This document shows positions 5,826-18,450 of a DNA stretch of 64,000 nt, one piece after another; within the stretch, counting starts at the first letter, position 1, and every line of letters begins with the position of its first letter. A program made the translations under genes and the position numbers. Under the pieces are notes generated by a model. It was given only the letters and a program-made list of their open reading frames with translations, was not told where the DNA came from and made no database searches. The stretch is from the NCBI RefSeq assembly GCF_002632825.1, contig NZ_NJAJ01000004.1, forward strand, positions 1 through 64,000. The letters run 5' to 3'. Source of the DNA: Xenorhabdus stockiae (GTDB lineage: Bacteria > Pseudomonadota > Gammaproteobacteria > Enterobacterales > Enterobacteriaceae).

Positions 5826-7079
5826 TTACATATGATAAATAATAGCATCACCAAATTCGCTACATTTCAGCAGCTTAGCGTCTTCCATCAGGCGTTCAAA
5901 ATCGTATGTGACAGTCTTGGCAGCAATCGAACCTTCCATACCTTTAACGATTAGATCAGCAGCTTCGAACCATCCCATGTGGCGCAACATCATTTCAGCG
6001 GATAGGATGACTGAACCTGGGTTTACCTTATCCTGACCGGCATACTTAGGTGCTGTACCGTGTGTTGCTTCAAACAGGGCACACTCATCACCAATGTTCG
6101 CACCCGGGGCAATACCAATACCACCAACTTGTGCTGCCAGCGCATCAGAAATGTAATCACCATTCAGGTTCATACAGGCGATAACATCATATTCAGCCGG
6201 ACGCAGCAGAATTTGTTGCAGGAATGCATCGGCAATTACATCTTTGATGATGATATCTTTGCCGGTTTTAGGGTTCTTAATCTTCACCCATGGACCACCA
6301 TCCAACAGTTCACCGCCAAATTCTGTACGCGCTAATTCATAACCCCAGTCTTTAAAGGCACCTTCAGTAAACTTCATGATGTTGCCTTTATGAACCAGAG
6401 TCACTGATTCACGGTCGTTATCAATTGCATATTCAATCGCAGAACGTACCAGACGCTTAGTGCCTTCTTCCGAGCATGGTTTCACACCGATACCACACTG
6501 TTGAGGGAAACGGATTTTAGAAACGCCCATTTCATCCTGCAGGAATTTAATCACTTTATCCGCTTCCGCAGACCCGGCTTTCCACTCAATACCCGCATAA
6601 ATGTCTTCCGCATTTTCACGGAAAATCACCATATCAGTTAATTCAGGGTGTTTTACAGGGCTTGGAGTTCCTTGATAATAGCGAACCGGACGCAGGCAGA
6701 CATATAAATCCAGCTGTTGACGAAGTGCCACATTCAGAGAACGGATGCCGCCACCAACAGGCGTTGTCAGAGGGCCTTTAATAGCAACCCGATATTCACG
6801 GATCAAATCAAGTGTTTCTTCCGGCAGCCAGACATCTTTACCATAAACCTGTGTAGATTTTTCACCCGTATAAATCTCCATCCAGGAAATTTTGCGCTCA
6901 CCGCTATATGCTTTCTGAACCGCAGCATCAACAACTTTCAGCATGACCGGCGTTACATCCACACCAATGCCATCCCCTTCGATATAAGGGATTACCGGGT
7001 TATTCGGAACATTTAATTTACCTTTGGTATCAATAGTAATTTTTTTACCTTCCGCCGGAACAACTACTTTGCTTTCCAT
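5826..7079 (-). CDS. icd: NADP-dependent isocitrate dehydrogenase
   Basis: A 417-residue enzyme converting isocitrate to 2-oxoglutarate in the TCA cycle, the same length class as E. coli Icd (416). Visible features are the start [14 protein letters not shown], the phosphorylatable serine in [13 protein letters not shown] (target of AceK in E. coli), the substrate-binding arginines around it, and the metal/NADP region [14 protein letters not shown] and [17 protein letters not shown]. The gene is intact although the prophage remnant abuts its 3' end. The last residues read DAIIYHM where E. coli has DAIIENM, which may mark a phage-supplied tail. It has its own terminator and is divergent from rluE. 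Confidence 0.97.
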   Translation of the reverse strand: MESKVVVPAEGKKITIDTKGKLNVPNNPVIPYIEGDGIGVDVTPVMLKVVDAAVQKAYSGERKISWMEIYTGEKSTQVYGKDVWLPEETLDLIREYRVAIKGPLTTPVGGGIRSLNVALRQQLDLYVCLRPVRYYQGTPSPVKHPELTDMVIFRENAEDIYAGIEWKAGSAEADKVIKFLQDEMGVSKIRFPQQCGIGVKPCSEEGTKRLVRSAIEYAIDNDRESVTLVHKGNIMKFTEGAFKDWGYELARTEFGGELLDGGPWVKIKNPKTGKDIIIKDVIADAFLQQILLRPAEYDVIACMNLNGDYISDALAAQVGGIGIAPGANIGDECALFEATHGTAPKYAGQDKVNPGSVILSAEMMLRHMGWFEAADLIVKGMEGSIAAKTVTYDFERLMEDAKLLKCSEFGDAIIYHM

Positions 7080-7218
7080 TAACCTCTCCTTTCAAGTAAG
7101 CGCAATGCCTTGTTAATTTTTTGTAAGGGACGTGTCAATATTACTTGAATATTCTGCAAACGCCAATGGCGCAGATTTCAGGTATAATATTGCCCTTCAC
7201 TTTGTGCAATAACTTATC

Positions 7219-7848
7219 ATGACAAATTTCTCTTTTAAAAAACGTAAACTTAATCGATTCAGTCAAAGAAAAAATGACAACACCAAAAAAAGAATAGCGG
7301 GCCCACGTCAGGTGCTGATATTTAATAAGCCTTATGATGTTCTGCCCCAGTTCACTGACGAAATGGGAAGAACAACCTTAAAGAATTTTATTCCTTTTAG
7401 TGATGTTTATGCCGCAGGACGGCTGGATAGAGATAGTGAAGGGTTACTGGTTCTGACTAATGATGGAAAGTTGCAAGCCAAATTAACGCAGCCCAACAAA
7501 AAAACGGCCAAAATTTATTATGTTCAGGTAGAAGGAATACCGGATGAAGTTGCACTGAGTAAACTCCGCAACGGTATTACCCTGAAAGACGGCCCTACAC
7601 TTCCCGCCGGAGCAGAATTAGTCGAAGAACCTGTATGGCTTTGGGAGCGAACTCCGCCAATTAGGGAACGAAAAAATATCCCTGTCAGCTGGCTGAAAAT
7701 CACGCTTTTTGAAGGCCGTAACCGTCAGGTACGCAGAATGACAGCCCATGTTGGTTTTCCAACATTACGCCTTATCCGGTTTAGTATGGGTTCATTACAA
7801 CTAGGGGATTTGTCCCCCGGAGAATGGAGAGAAATAGATTTTGTTTAG
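7219..7848 (+). CDS. rluE: 23S rRNA pseudouridine(2457) synthase
   Basis: A 209-residue RsuA/RluE-family pseudouridine synthase. After a basic N-terminal extension (about residues 1-30), the catalytic block is [19 protein letters not shown] with Asp70 as the expected nucleophile; KIYYVQVEG and the C-terminal [14 protein letters not shown] block complete the family pattern. In E. coli RluE modifies U2457 of 23S rRNA. Adjacency to icd on one side and nudJ on the other is the E. coli order and separates it from RluB, RluF and RsuA. A TATAAT lies at 7183-7188 but no good -35 is seen. The stop overlaps the nudJ start. Confidence 0.93.
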   Translation: MTNFSFKKRKLNRFSQRKNDNTKKRIAGPRQVLIFNKPYDVLPQFTDEMGRTTLKNFIPFSDVYAAGRLDRDSEGLLVLTNDGKLQAKLTQPNKKTAKIYYVQVEGIPDEVALSKLRNGITLKDGPTLPAGAELVEEPVWLWERTPPIRERKNIPVSWLKITLFEGRNRQVRRMTAHVGFPTLRLIRFSMGSLQLGDLSPGEWREIDFV

Positions 7849-8293
7849 TCCACATATCACCGTTGCTTGCATAGTACATGCCAAAAATCAATTTTTGGTT
7901 GTTGAAGAACTTATTGATGGCAAGCCTCGCTGGAACCAGCCTGCGGGTCATCTTGAAGCTGATGAAACATTACTGGAAGCGGCTGAACGCGAATTATGGG
8001 AAGAGACAGGCATTCGAGCTAAGCCACAGGCATTATTGAAATTACATCAGTGGGTCGCCCCGGATGGAACTCCCTTCATCCGTTTTTTGTTTCTGGTTGA
8101 ACTAGAGAAAACGGTGGATACCGATCCTCAGGATAGTGATATCCACTGCTGTCACTGGCTGAGCGCAGAAGAAATTATTAACAGCCCACAACTGCGTTCC
8201 CCATTAGTTGCTGAAAGTATCCGTAATTATTTGGAAAATCAGGCTCACCCCTTATCAATACTGGATAGCTATGGTTCTCCTTTCACAAAATAA
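7841..8293 (+). CDS. nudJ: Nudix phosphatase NudJ
   Basis: A 150-residue Nudix hydrolase starting at a TTG that overlaps the rluE stop by eight bases; GGAGA lies about ten bases upstream. The Nudix box runs from about Gly36 to Ile58 ([20 protein letters not shown] then TGI), with the metal-binding REx2EE in place. E. coli NudJ hydrolyses thiamine pyrimidine pyrophosphate (HMP-PP) and nucleoside phosphates and is translationally coupled to rluE in the same way. Cytoplasmic. The sequence follows E. coli NudJ through [11 protein letters not shown] to the end. Confidence 0.92.
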   Translation: MFSPHITVACIVHAKNQFLVVEELIDGKPRWNQPAGHLEADETLLEAAERELWEETGIRAKPQALLKLHQWVAPDGTPFIRFLFLVELEKTVDTDPQDSDIHCCHWLSAEEIINSPQLRSPLVAESIRNYLENQAHPLSILDSYGSPFTK

Positions 8294-8394
8294 TTTCCCA
8301 TTAAATGAAACGCAAATCACAAGAGCACGAAGACGTTTGATGCACCTTGCCTGTCAACATGCTAAAGTACCGCGTTTATTTTTTTCCGCAGTGA

Positions 8395-9507
<1,113 letters not shown>

Positions 9508-9509
9508 TC

Positions 9510-10136
9510 GTGGCTAAAAATTATTACGACATTACATTGGCGCTGGCAGGTATCTGCCAGTCAGCTCGTCTGGTACAGCAACTGGCCCATGAAGGGCAAT
9601 GTGATGCCGGTGCTTTTGAAGTAACTCTTAACAGTGTTCTGAATATGAATCCGACATCTACTCTGGATGTCTTTGGCAATGAAGCAGGTAACCTGCGTAC
9701 CGGCCTTGATGCTGTGATGGGAATGCTGAATGGTACAAATAGCGGGCTCTCAGCAGAGCTGACCCGCTATACTTTAAGTCTGATGGCACTGGAGCGACGT
9801 CTCAGTAAAAATCCATCAGCAGCAGATGAATTAGCTAAACGCATAAGCCAGCTGGAACGTCAGCAGGCTTATTTTGAACCTATGTCTGAGGGAATGCTCA
9901 ATTCTCTTGCTGGTATTTATGTCGATGTAATTAGCCCATTGGGGCCTCGCATCCAAGTCACAGGCTCGCCGGATATTCTGCGCAACACATTGGTGCAGGC
10001 AAAAGTCCGGGCGGCATTACTGGCAGGTATTCGCAGCACCGTATTATGGCAGCAGGTTGGCGGTAGCCGTCTGCAATTTATGTTTTCCAGACAACGACTA
10101 GTCCGACAGGCAAAAGACATTCTTGCGCGTTGTTAA
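9510..10136 (+). CDS. hflD: High-frequency lysogenization protein HflD
   Basis: A 208-residue, mostly helical protein starting at a GTG with AGGAG six bases upstream; the protein then begins [20 protein letters not shown], matching E. coli HflD from its first residue. A longer open frame runs back into mnmA but would lack a ribosome site. In E. coli HflD is membrane-associated and binds lambda CII, favouring lysis; its cellular role is unclear. The conserved blocks [16 protein letters not shown] and [18 protein letters not shown] are present. Coupled to mnmA by two-base spacing and followed by purB. Confidence 0.93.
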   Translation: MAKNYYDITLALAGICQSARLVQQLAHEGQCDAGAFEVTLNSVLNMNPTSTLDVFGNEAGNLRTGLDAVMGMLNGTNSGLSAELTRYTLSLMALERRLSKNPSAADELAKRISQLERQQAYFEPMSEGMLNSLAGIYVDVISPLGPRIQVTGSPDILRNTLVQAKVRAALLAGIRSTVLWQQVGGSRLQFMFSRQRLVRQAKDILARC

Positions 10137-10145
10137 TTGAATTAA

Positions 10146-11558
<1,413 letters not shown>

Positions 11559-11573
11559 AACGATTTTATTTAT

Positions 11574-11605
11574 AAAATGTGGATAGGAATTCCCGTCCAC
11601 ATTTT
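11574..11605 (+). terminator. Hairpin terminator after purB
   Basis: Ten-base arms AAAATGTGGA and TCCACATTTT enclose a 12-base loop, 15 bases after the purB stop. The closing Ts are part of the stem and A-rich DNA follows, so strength on the plus strand is uncertain. Confidence 0.55.
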
Positions 11606-11846
11606 AAAAAAATGCGTAACCTTATATGAAGTATAAATAAGTCGCAAAGTTATATACTATTTTCGATTTACCTTATTGTTTTTAGCAATCCATTCATTAA
11701 CATACCAACAATAGACTAAATAGTTACTATACTTGGTTTAATCATAACAACATATCTATAATTTATTTCAATCCATCCATATAGTTGACTATCTAGCTAT
11801 TTAAGATTTATTTGATAAATTTTACTGGTTAGCATAAGGAACCATT

Positions 11847-12518
11847 ATGCGAATATTAATAGTTGAAGATAATGCGTTGCTTCGTCATCATTTAAAAGTA
11901 CAGCTTCGGGATATTGGTCATCAGGTTGATGCTGCTGAAGACTCAAAAGAGGCTGATTATTACCTGAAAGAAAATCATCCTGATGTTGCCATCATTGATT
12001 TGGGGTTACCGGGGGAAGATGGTTTAAGCTTAATAAAACGCTGGCGCAGCGATCATATTAATATACCCATTCTCATTCTCACTGCCCGTGAAAGCTGGCA
12101 GGAAAAAGTTACCGTATTAAATGCCGGTGCAGATGACTACGTGACTAAGCCTTTCCAATTGGAAGAAATTAATGCACGTATACAGGCATTAATGCGTCGT
12201 AATAGTGGTCTGGCATCGCAAGTTGCGGAATTACCACCTTTTCTGATTGATCTTTCACGTAAGGAATTTTCTGTTAATGGTAAGAAGATAAAATTAACTG
12301 CCTTCGAATATACGATTATTGAAACTTTGATGCGTAATAACGGTAAAGTTGTCAGTAAGGAATTATTAATGAGGCAGTTATACCCTGATGCTGAATTACG
12401 TGAAAGTCATACAATTGATGTGTTAATGGGACGTTTGAGAAAAAAGATATTGAATGAATGGCCTGACGAAGTGATTGTTACAGTCCGTGGTCAGGGTTAT
12501 CGCTTTGATGTGAAATAA
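11847..12518 (+). CDS. phoP: PhoP response regulator
   Basis: A 223-residue OmpR-family regulator. The receiver domain (about 1-115) has Asp8 in VEDN, the phosphoacceptor Asp51 in IIDLGLP, Thr in LTARES and Lys in VTKPF; the C-terminal winged helix (about 125-223) ends [13 protein letters not shown]. Sequence and length follow E. coli/Salmonella PhoP closely. With PhoQ it responds to low Mg2+, acid and cationic peptides and controls lipid A modification and virulence; in Photorhabdus PhoP is needed for insect virulence. TTGACT at 11785-11790 could be a -35. phoQ starts four bases after the stop, so the pair is one operon. Confidence 0.96.
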   Translation: MRILIVEDNALLRHHLKVQLRDIGHQVDAAEDSKEADYYLKENHPDVAIIDLGLPGEDGLSLIKRWRSDHINIPILILTARESWQEKVTVLNAGADDYVTKPFQLEEINARIQALMRRNSGLASQVAELPPFLIDLSRKEFSVNGKKIKLTAFEYTIIETLMRNNGKVVSKELLMRQLYPDAELRESHTIDVLMGRLRKKILNEWPDEVIVTVRGQGYRFDVK

Positions 12519-12522
12519 TATC

Positions 12523-13983
12523 ATGTTTAACTTCCTGAGAACTCATCTCTTCTCCCTGAGAGCACGATTTCTCATGGCGGCGACTGTCATTATTCTTGCT
12601 TTGACTCTACCCTATGGCGTAGTCGCAATTGTTGGCTATTTGATGCGCCTTGATAATGATACTTATGCAATACTTAGTACTCAGAGTAATTTATTTTACT
12701 CACTTGCTAGTTGGAAAGAAAATAAATTATCAGTTCATCTTCCCGATAATTTTCACATGGGAAATCGCTCATTAACTCTGATTTATAACGATAAAAACGA
12801 TATCCTCTGGCGTCAGAATAATGTACCAGAACTTGAAGAAAAAATTCATCCTAATTGGCTGAAAAAAAACGGCTTATATGAATTAGAAACTTATTATCCC
12901 CATATGCATTCTCAGCTATATTCTGAGTCACAGGGGCAATATCCGGCTAATAATAAAACTGACACTAATCTCAATGCTGATAAAGTACTACTGATTTACT
13001 CTGTAGCCGTCAAGATTTATCCGGCAAAGGATAAACTTCCTGCATTAACCATTGTAGTTATCAATACCATACCTCAAAATATTCAACCGTCAGAAAAAAT
13101 TTGGGAATGGTTCGGGTATGTATTAATAGCCAATCTGATTTTAATTATTCCATTAATCTGGCTTGCTGCGGACTGGAGTTTGCGCCCGATTAAATCACTC
13201 ATCACTCAGATACGCTCCCTGGAAAAAGGTGAACGGCAAGAATTAGATGAAAATCCACCAGCTGAATTAAAAGGCCTGATTAAGAACCTGAATGCCTTAC
13301 TGGATAATGAGCGCCAACGCTATAAAAAATATCGAACAACATTATCAGATCTGACACATAGCCTGAAAACTCCTCTGGCCGTGCTTCAATCTACGCTGCG
13401 CTCTCTACGCTCAAATAAGCAAATGACCATTAAGCAGGCTGAACCCGTCATGCTTGAACAAATTGACAGAATTTCTCAACAAATCGGTTATTATTTACAT
13501 CGGGCCAATATATACAACGATCATAACCTCATTCTGAAAAAAATATTTTCCGTCCCAATTCTGCTTGATAGCCTGACCAATGCACTGATAAAAGTTTATC
13601 AACACAAAGGGATCAATGTTACCTTAGATATTTCGCCTGAATTAACCTGGCTGGGTGAAAAGAATGATTTTCTGGAAGTAATGGGGAATATTCTGGAGAA
13701 TGCCTGTAAATACTGTCTGGAGTTTGTTCATGTTACTGCCATGATGGGTGAGAATTTCCTCACCATCATTGTTGATGATGACGGCCCCGGTGTTCCCCCC
13801 AATAAACGCCATATCGTTTTCGAACGCGGGTTAAGAGCCGATACACTGCGTCCGGGGCAAGGTTTGGGATTGTCGATCGCCTCTGAAATTGTAGAACAAT
13901 ATGACGGTAATATCAGCATCGATAATAGCCATCTGGGAGGCGCAAAAGTCAGTGTGACTTTCCGCAACCAACAAATCACCTAA
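12523..13983 (+). CDS. phoQ: PhoQ sensor histidine kinase, acidic periplasmic patch absent
   Basis: A 486-residue sensor kinase with two membrane helices (about 17-39 and 195-215) around a periplasmic PAS-like domain, a HAMP segment, the phospho-accepting His279 in SDLTHSLKTP, and an ATPase domain with N-box (NILENACKYC), DDDGPG and GQGLGLSIA. The cytoplasmic half follows E. coli PhoQ closely. The periplasmic domain differs: where E. coli has the acidic cluster EDDDDAE (148-154), this protein reads ANNKTDTNLNADKV (about 142-155) with only two acids. Mg2+ bridging to the membrane may therefore be weaker or work differently. Co-transcribed with phoP. Confidence 0.95.
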   Translation: MFNFLRTHLFSLRARFLMAATVIILALTLPYGVVAIVGYLMRLDNDTYAILSTQSNLFYSLASWKENKLSVHLPDNFHMGNRSLTLIYNDKNDILWRQNNVPELEEKIHPNWLKKNGLYELETYYPHMHSQLYSESQGQYPANNKTDTNLNADKVLLIYSVAVKIYPAKDKLPALTIVVINTIPQNIQPSEKIWEWFGYVLIANLILIIPLIWLAADWSLRPIKSLITQIRSLEKGERQELDENPPAELKGLIKNLNALLDNERQRYKKYRTTLSDLTHSLKTPLAVLQSTLRSLRSNKQMTIKQAEPVMLEQIDRISQQIGYYLHRANIYNDHNLILKKIFSVPILLDSLTNALIKVYQHKGINVTLDISPELTWLGEKNDFLEVMGNILENACKYCLEFVHVTAMMGENFLTIIVDDDGPGVPPNKRHIVFERGLRADTLRPGQGLGLSIASEIVEQYDGNISIDNSHLGGAKVSVTFRNQQIT

Positions 13984-14165
13984 AATCTGTATCAACAGCT
14001 TACCCTCTCTTCTGAATACAAAATAGCTATCACTTAATCGGCAACAGGAATACTCGCAATAAATACAGAATGCGAGCGGCCTCGAAATATTTCACCCGAA
14101 TCTGATAACTCTATTGACTATCCGTTATAATGACCTGAAATTTTCTTGTCACTCAGGATATCACC

Positions 14166-15287
14166 ATGAATTATCAGCTGAATCTGGATTGGCAGGCGTT
14201 CTTGCAGAATCACTGGCAAAAACGTCCATTGCTAATCAAACAGGGTTTCCAGCAATTTACCGACCCACTTTCTCCCGATGAGCTGGCGGGACTGGCAATG
14301 GAAAATGAAATTGACAGTCGTTTAGTCAGCCATAAAAAAGAACGCTGGGAAGTTTCTCATGGGCCATTTGAAAGTTACGATCATTTAGGCGACCAAAACT
14401 GGTCATTACTCGTACAAGCTGTTAACCACTGGCATCACCCCTCTTCTGCCCTTATGAAGCCATTCCGTGTGCTTTCAGACTGGAGAATGGATGATTTGAT
14501 GGTTTCTTTCTCCGTTCCGGGGGGTGGTGTCGGTCCGCATCTTGATCAATATGATGTCTTTATTATTCAAGGAGAAGGACGCAGACGCTGGCGTGTAGGG
14601 GACAAGATCCCAATGAAACAGCATTGTCCTCATCCTGACTTATTACAGGTTGAGCCCTTCGAAGCCATTATTGATGAAGAGATGCTACCCGGAGACATTC
14701 TCTATATTCCACCCGGTTTTCCACATGAAGGATATGCCATTGAACCATCACTGAATTATTCAGTCGGTTTCCGTGCGCCGAATGCCCGTGAGCTGTTCAG
14801 TGGTTTTGCTGATTATGTTCTGGCAAATGAATTGGGTAGCCATCGTTACAGTGATCCTGATTTGGCATTCCGTGATAATCCTGCACTGATCCAGACAAAC
14901 GAGCTGGCGACTCTGCGTACCATGATGCAGGATTTACTGGAACAGCCGGAAACGTTCCAGAACTGGTTTGGGGAATTTATCTCTCAGTCACGTCATGAGC
15001 TGGATATCGCGCCACCAGAACCGCCATATGAAAGTGATGAGATTTATGATCTGCTCAAACAGGGTGAAAGCCTGAATCGTTTGAATGGACTACGTGTATT
15101 GCGTGTGGGGGATAATTGCTTCGTCAATGGCGAATTAATGGATACATCTCATTTGCAGGCAGCTGATGCACTTTGCCAGTATGATACTGTCAATGCTGAT
15201 ATTTTGGGTGATGCTCTTGATGATGTGCGGTTTATCAGTCTGCTTACTGCTCTGGTGAACAGTGGTTATTGGTATTTTAATGATTAA
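14166..15287 (+). CDS. roxA: 50S ribosomal protein L16 arginine hydroxylase (ribosomal oxygenase)
   Basis: A 373-residue JmjC-type Fe(II)/2-oxoglutarate oxygenase (formerly YcfD) that hydroxylates Arg81 of L16 in E. coli. The iron ligands His125 and Asp127 (GPHLDQYD) and His187 (FPHEGY) are at the same positions as in E. coli. The C-terminal dimerisation and winged-helix regions are present to the end (NSGYWYFND). AGGA is eight bases before the ATG. In E. coli it sits next to phoQ as here, but potABCD-pepT, which separate it from cobB there, are absent. A bidirectional hairpin follows. Confidence 0.94.
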   Translation: MNYQLNLDWQAFLQNHWQKRPLLIKQGFQQFTDPLSPDELAGLAMENEIDSRLVSHKKERWEVSHGPFESYDHLGDQNWSLLVQAVNHWHHPSSALMKPFRVLSDWRMDDLMVSFSVPGGGVGPHLDQYDVFIIQGEGRRRWRVGDKIPMKQHCPHPDLLQVEPFEAIIDEEMLPGDILYIPPGFPHEGYAIEPSLNYSVGFRAPNARELFSGFADYVLANELGSHRYSDPDLAFRDNPALIQTNELATLRTMMQDLLEQPETFQNWFGEFISQSRHELDIAPPEPPYESDEIYDLLKQGESLNRLNGLRVLRVGDNCFVNGELMDTSHLQAADALCQYDTVNADILGDALDDVRFISLLTALVNSGYWYFND

Positions 15288-15342
15288 CCACCGCACAGCT
15301 GAATACGACAGGTTTTAAACCCTATTCCGGAAAACCTGAATG

Positions 15343-15382
15343 TTTGCCCCAGTTATATAACTGACAACGTAGCTGGGGCAAA
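15343..15382. terminator. Bidirectional terminator between roxA and cobB
   Basis: Perfect ten-base arms TTTGCCCCAG and CTGGGGCAAA with a 20-base loop lie between two convergent genes, 56 bases after roxA and just behind the cobB stop. Confidence 0.65.
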
Positions 15383-15386
15383 TCTC

Positions 15387-16208
15387 TCATTCAGACATCT
15401 GATGAAGCAATGACTGAACATATTGATTAACTATTTGGCTAGCGTTGCCATAATGCTTTTCATCAAACATGCTCTCAACCTGGCTGGGTTCCAGATTAAG
15501 CTCCACAGTATGAGCACCCGATAATTTCGCTTCATGTACAAACCCCGCTGCAGGATACACATGACCGGAAGTGCCAATGGCAATAAAAATATCCGCCTCA
15601 GATAAAGCAGAATAAATTTGTTCCATCCCCAAAGGCATTTCGCCAAACCACACAACGTGAGGGCGCAGTAACGAAGGAAACTGACAACAGTGACAGCGAT
15701 CATCTATTGTCAGGTGAGATGTCCATTCAATAACCTGACCGGACTGGCAGCAGCGCACCTTCAGTAGTTCGCCATGCATATGGAGAACACGCTTGCTCCC
15801 CGCACGCTCATGCAGATTATCAATATTCTGTGTGACCAGCAGAAAATTATCGCCAATTTGTTGTTCAAGTTCGGCTAAAGCATAGTGTGCGGCGTTGGGC
15901 TTTATTTCCGCCTGCTGTAGATGCTCTCTTCGCGCATTATAGAATGCCTGAACTAATTCAGGGTCACGTTTGAATCCTTCCGGTGTCGCAATATCTTCAA
16001 CACGATGTTCTTCCCATAGCCCATCAGAAGAACGAAACGTTCTAATTCCCGATTCAGCGGAAATACCCGCTCCGGTCAGTACTACCACATGGGGTTTCTT
16101 TATTTTATTTGCCACACGGATATCCCTGTAAAAAATTTGCTGATGAAACCTCTGATTTCGTAGTCGCCTACTCTTACGGAATTTACTGAGCCGATGAATA
16201 ACACGCAT
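15387..16208 (-). CDS. cobB: NAD-dependent protein deacylase (sirtuin)
   Basis: A 273-residue sirtuin removing acetyl and succinyl groups from lysines. The Rossmann NAD site has GAGISAESG (46-54) and TQNIDNLH (126-133), the catalytic His145 is in HMHGEL, and a zinc site uses C153-C154 and the CHCC block near 172-175. Tyr90 and Arg93 (FYNARR) match the E. coli residues that accept succinyl groups, so desuccinylase activity is expected. The basic N-terminal extension (about 35 residues) matches the long E. coli isoform. In E. coli nagK lies between lolE and cobB; here that space holds an ERIC repeat instead. Confidence 0.95.
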   Translation of the reverse strand: MRVIHRLSKFRKSRRLRNQRFHQQIFYRDIRVANKIKKPHVVVLTGAGISAESGIRTFRSSDGLWEEHRVEDIATPEGFKRDPELVQAFYNARREHLQQAEIKPNAAHYALAELEQQIGDNFLLVTQNIDNLHERAGSKRVLHMHGELLKVRCCQSGQVIEWTSHLTIDDRCHCCQFPSLLRPHVVWFGEMPLGMEQIYSALSEADIFIAIGTSGHVYPAAGFVHEAKLSGAHTVELNLEPSQVESMFDEKHYGNASQIVNQYVQSLLHQMSE

Positions 16209-16236
16209 TTATACGTCTCCGCAAAATAATCCTTTC

Positions 16237-16360
16237 ATACACTTCGTCTTTCAAGTTGCCTCTTTGTTGGCTGCGTTCTTTCCCCCGGCCACACTGTTGT
16301 CTATGTTCTCGGGGGATTACTCACTAGTCACCACGAGGTAACTTGAAATTCATAGGGTAT
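16237..16360. repeat. ERIC (enterobacterial repetitive intergenic consensus) element
   Basis: About 124 bp with ERIC layout: outer ends ATAC...GGTAT, near-terminal inverted arms CTTTCAAGTTGCC and GGTAACTTGAAAT, the internal block TTGTTGGCTGCGTTC, and the central CTATGTTCTCGGGGGATTAC, which lines up with the standard ERIC1R primer site. ERICs are palindromic, non-coding, and common in Photorhabdus and Xenorhabdus. It lies between cobB and lolE, where E. coli has nagK. Confidence 0.88.
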
Positions 16361-16486
16361 AGAACTATTTCCTCAGTTTCTGTTCAATTACCACGACTTT
16401 ATTCATGGTGTGTTCAGCTCATCGCTTCTACTCAGTTCACTCCGTAAGATAGCGCGCTTAAGTGATATAGTGAATACTCTGGAATA

Positions 16487-17734
16487 TCATTGACCACTCA
16501 AAATCCGCGCTGGATCAAGTTTACTGGCCCGACGAGCTGGATACCAACTGGCTAATAAGCTCAGGATCAGTGCCGTTAATAAAACATAGAAAATATCCAT
16601 GGTATGTAATTCTGACGGCAGAAAATCAATGAAATAGATATCACCGGAGAGAAATTGATGCCCGGACAGCTTCTCTATCCATTTAATAATAGCTGTCAAA
16701 TTAAGCGCCATGAAAATTCCGACAATAGCGCCAATAATACTGCCAACCATTCCGGTCAATAATCCATACCACAAGAAAATTGACCTGATATGACCATCTT
16801 TAGCCCCCAGTGTACGCAAAATAGCAATATCACTGCTCTTATCTTTGACCGCCATAATCAGTGTTGAAACGATATTAAAACAGGCAACCCCAATGACTAA
16901 AATCATGGCTAAGTACATGATACCCCGTATCATCTGGATATCATTGTACATATAACCGTAGTCTTTCAGCCATGTACTGATATAGACATACCTGCCTGTT
17001 GCATTACCGGCGGCTATAACCCGCTTCTCTGCTGCAAAAACATCGTCTGCTTTAATAGCAACGCCGGTAATAGCATCGCCATAATCCAGATACTGTTGTG
17101 CATCAGATAACGGAACCAAAGCCAGACGATGATCCAACATGCCACTTAACTGAAAAATACCGGTAACTTGTAAACGTATTCGTTTAGGCTGTAATAATTT
17201 CAGGCTTGGATCGCTGTTTGGGATCATCACTGTCAGCCAATCACCCTGTTTCACATTCAGTGAATTTGCAACTCCCTGCCCCAGAATGACCTGATTTTTT
17301 CCTGCCTGAAATGTCTGCCATGCACCGTCACGGACAAACTTATATAAGGTGCTGACTTCGGCTTCAGTCTCAGGATCAACACCACGAACCTGGACAGCAT
17401 GAAGTTTATCTCCTCGCTCCATCAGACCTGTAAATTCAATATAAGGAGAAGCCCCTGCAATGCCGGGGGTATGTCTGATTTGTTTAAGCGCTGATTTCCA
17501 ATGCTGGAAAGGCTGTTCTACCGTATAAATCTGACCATGAGGAACAACAGAAAGTATCCGGTTTTTAAGTTCGCGCTCAAAGCCATTCATTGCACTCAAG
17601 CCGATGATCAGCACAGCAACACCCAGCATGATCCCCAGTGTTGAAATGACTGAAACTAAAGAAACCATTCCCGCGCGGCGGCGCCCTTGACTGAAGCGTA
17701 TTGCAGTGAGTAATGCAAGAGGCAGATTTGCCAT
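16487..17734 (-). CDS. lolE: Lipoprotein-releasing ABC transporter permease LolE
   Basis: A 415-residue inner-membrane protein with the MacB/FtsX-type layout: one N-terminal membrane helix (about 25-48), a large periplasmic domain, and three C-terminal helices (about 270-300, 318-345 and 375-400). With LolC and LolD it extracts mature outer-membrane lipoproteins and hands them to LolA. The start overlaps the lolD stop by one base (TAATG), so the two are translationally coupled. LolE is told from LolC by its position third in the operon and its start [20 protein letters not shown]. Confidence 0.95.
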   Translation of the reverse strand: MANLPLALLTAIRFSQGRRRAGMVSLVSVISTLGIMLGVAVLIIGLSAMNGFERELKNRILSVVPHGQIYTVEQPFQHWKSALKQIRHTPGIAGASPYIEFTGLMERGDKLHAVQVRGVDPETEAEVSTLYKFVRDGAWQTFQAGKNQVILGQGVANSLNVKQGDWLTVMIPNSDPSLKLLQPKRIRLQVTGIFQLSGMLDHRLALVPLSDAQQYLDYGDAITGVAIKADDVFAAEKRVIAAGNATGRYVYISTWLKDYGYMYNDIQMIRGIMYLAMILVIGVACFNIVSTLIMAVKDKSSDIAILRTLGAKDGHIRSIFLWYGLLTGMVGSIIGAIVGIFMALNLTAIIKWIEKLSGHQFLSGDIYFIDFLPSELHTMDIFYVLLTALILSLLASWYPARRASKLDPARILSGQ

Positions 17735-18450
17735 TACACTCCCCCCGTCAGGGTTAATTCATCCTGTAAATACCCATCACGCATTTCCACCTGACGCGCC
17801 AGCCTGTCAGCCAGTTTAAGATCATGAGTCACAACCAAAAATGCCGTGCCTTGCTGTTGATTCAGGTTCTTCAACAGCTCAAAAATGCTGTCAGCGTTAC
17901 GTTGGTCAAGATTACCTGTCGGCTCATCTGCCAATACCAGTGAAGGTTCGTTCACCAGTGCACGAGCAATAGCAACCCGTTGGCGTTCACCTCCTGATAA
18001 TTCAGAAGGCCGATGGTGTGCCCGCTTTTCCAACCCGACTGCCGCCAACATATCCCGTGCTTTTTGTTCAGCCTGCTTCTTCCCCCCAAGCAACCTTTTA
18101 CTGCCGATCAATAGTGGCATAGCAACATTTTCTAATGCATTAAAATCAGGCAGCAGATGGTGAAACTGGTAAATAAAACCAATTTCTCTGTTTCGTAATT
18201 CTGCCCGCCCGGAAGCAGACATATTATTAAGTGATTCCCCCTTGAAAATCACTTCACCGGAGGTCGGTGAATCCAACCCTCCTAATAAGTGCAACAGAGT
18301 ACTTTTACCTGAACCGGAACTACCGACAATCGCCATCATTTCTCCTTGCTGCATGGAAAATGTGACATTTTTTAATACCTCAGTGGAAACCTGCCCTTCC
18401 TGATATTTTTTATACAAATGATGGCATAGCAATAAAGGTTGATTACTCAT
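17734..18450 (-). CDS. lolD: Lipoprotein-releasing system ATP-binding protein LolD
   Basis: A 238-residue ABC ATPase. Walker A is GSSGSGKST (about 42-50), the signature [15 protein letters not shown], Walker [10 protein letters not shown], and the H-loop VTHD. It drives lipoprotein release together with LolC and LolE. It overlaps lolC by eight bases and touches lolE by one, so the operon is tightly coupled. Length and gene order match E. coli. Confidence 0.96.
   Translation of the reverse strand: MSNQPLLLCHHLYKKYQEGQVSTEVLKNVTFSMQQGEMMAIVGSSGSGKSTLLHLLGGLDSPTSGEVIFKGESLNNMSASGRAELRNREIGFIYQFHHLLPDFNALENVAMPLLIGSKRLLGGKKQAEQKARDMLAAVGLEKRAHHRPSELSGGERQRVAIARALVNEPSLVLADEPTGNLDQRNADSIFELLKNLNQQQGTAFLVVTHDLKLADRLARQVEMRDGYLQDELTLTGGV

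Noticed and set aside
6060-7016. Frames antisense to icd
   Set aside because: They lie wholly over a conserved enzyme, have no ribosome sites and resemble no family.
11730-11760. PhoP box for autoregulation of phoPQ
   Set aside because: A single GGTTTA half-site (11735-11740) is present, but the second half at the required five-base spacing reads AACAAC, so no direct repeat can be claimed.
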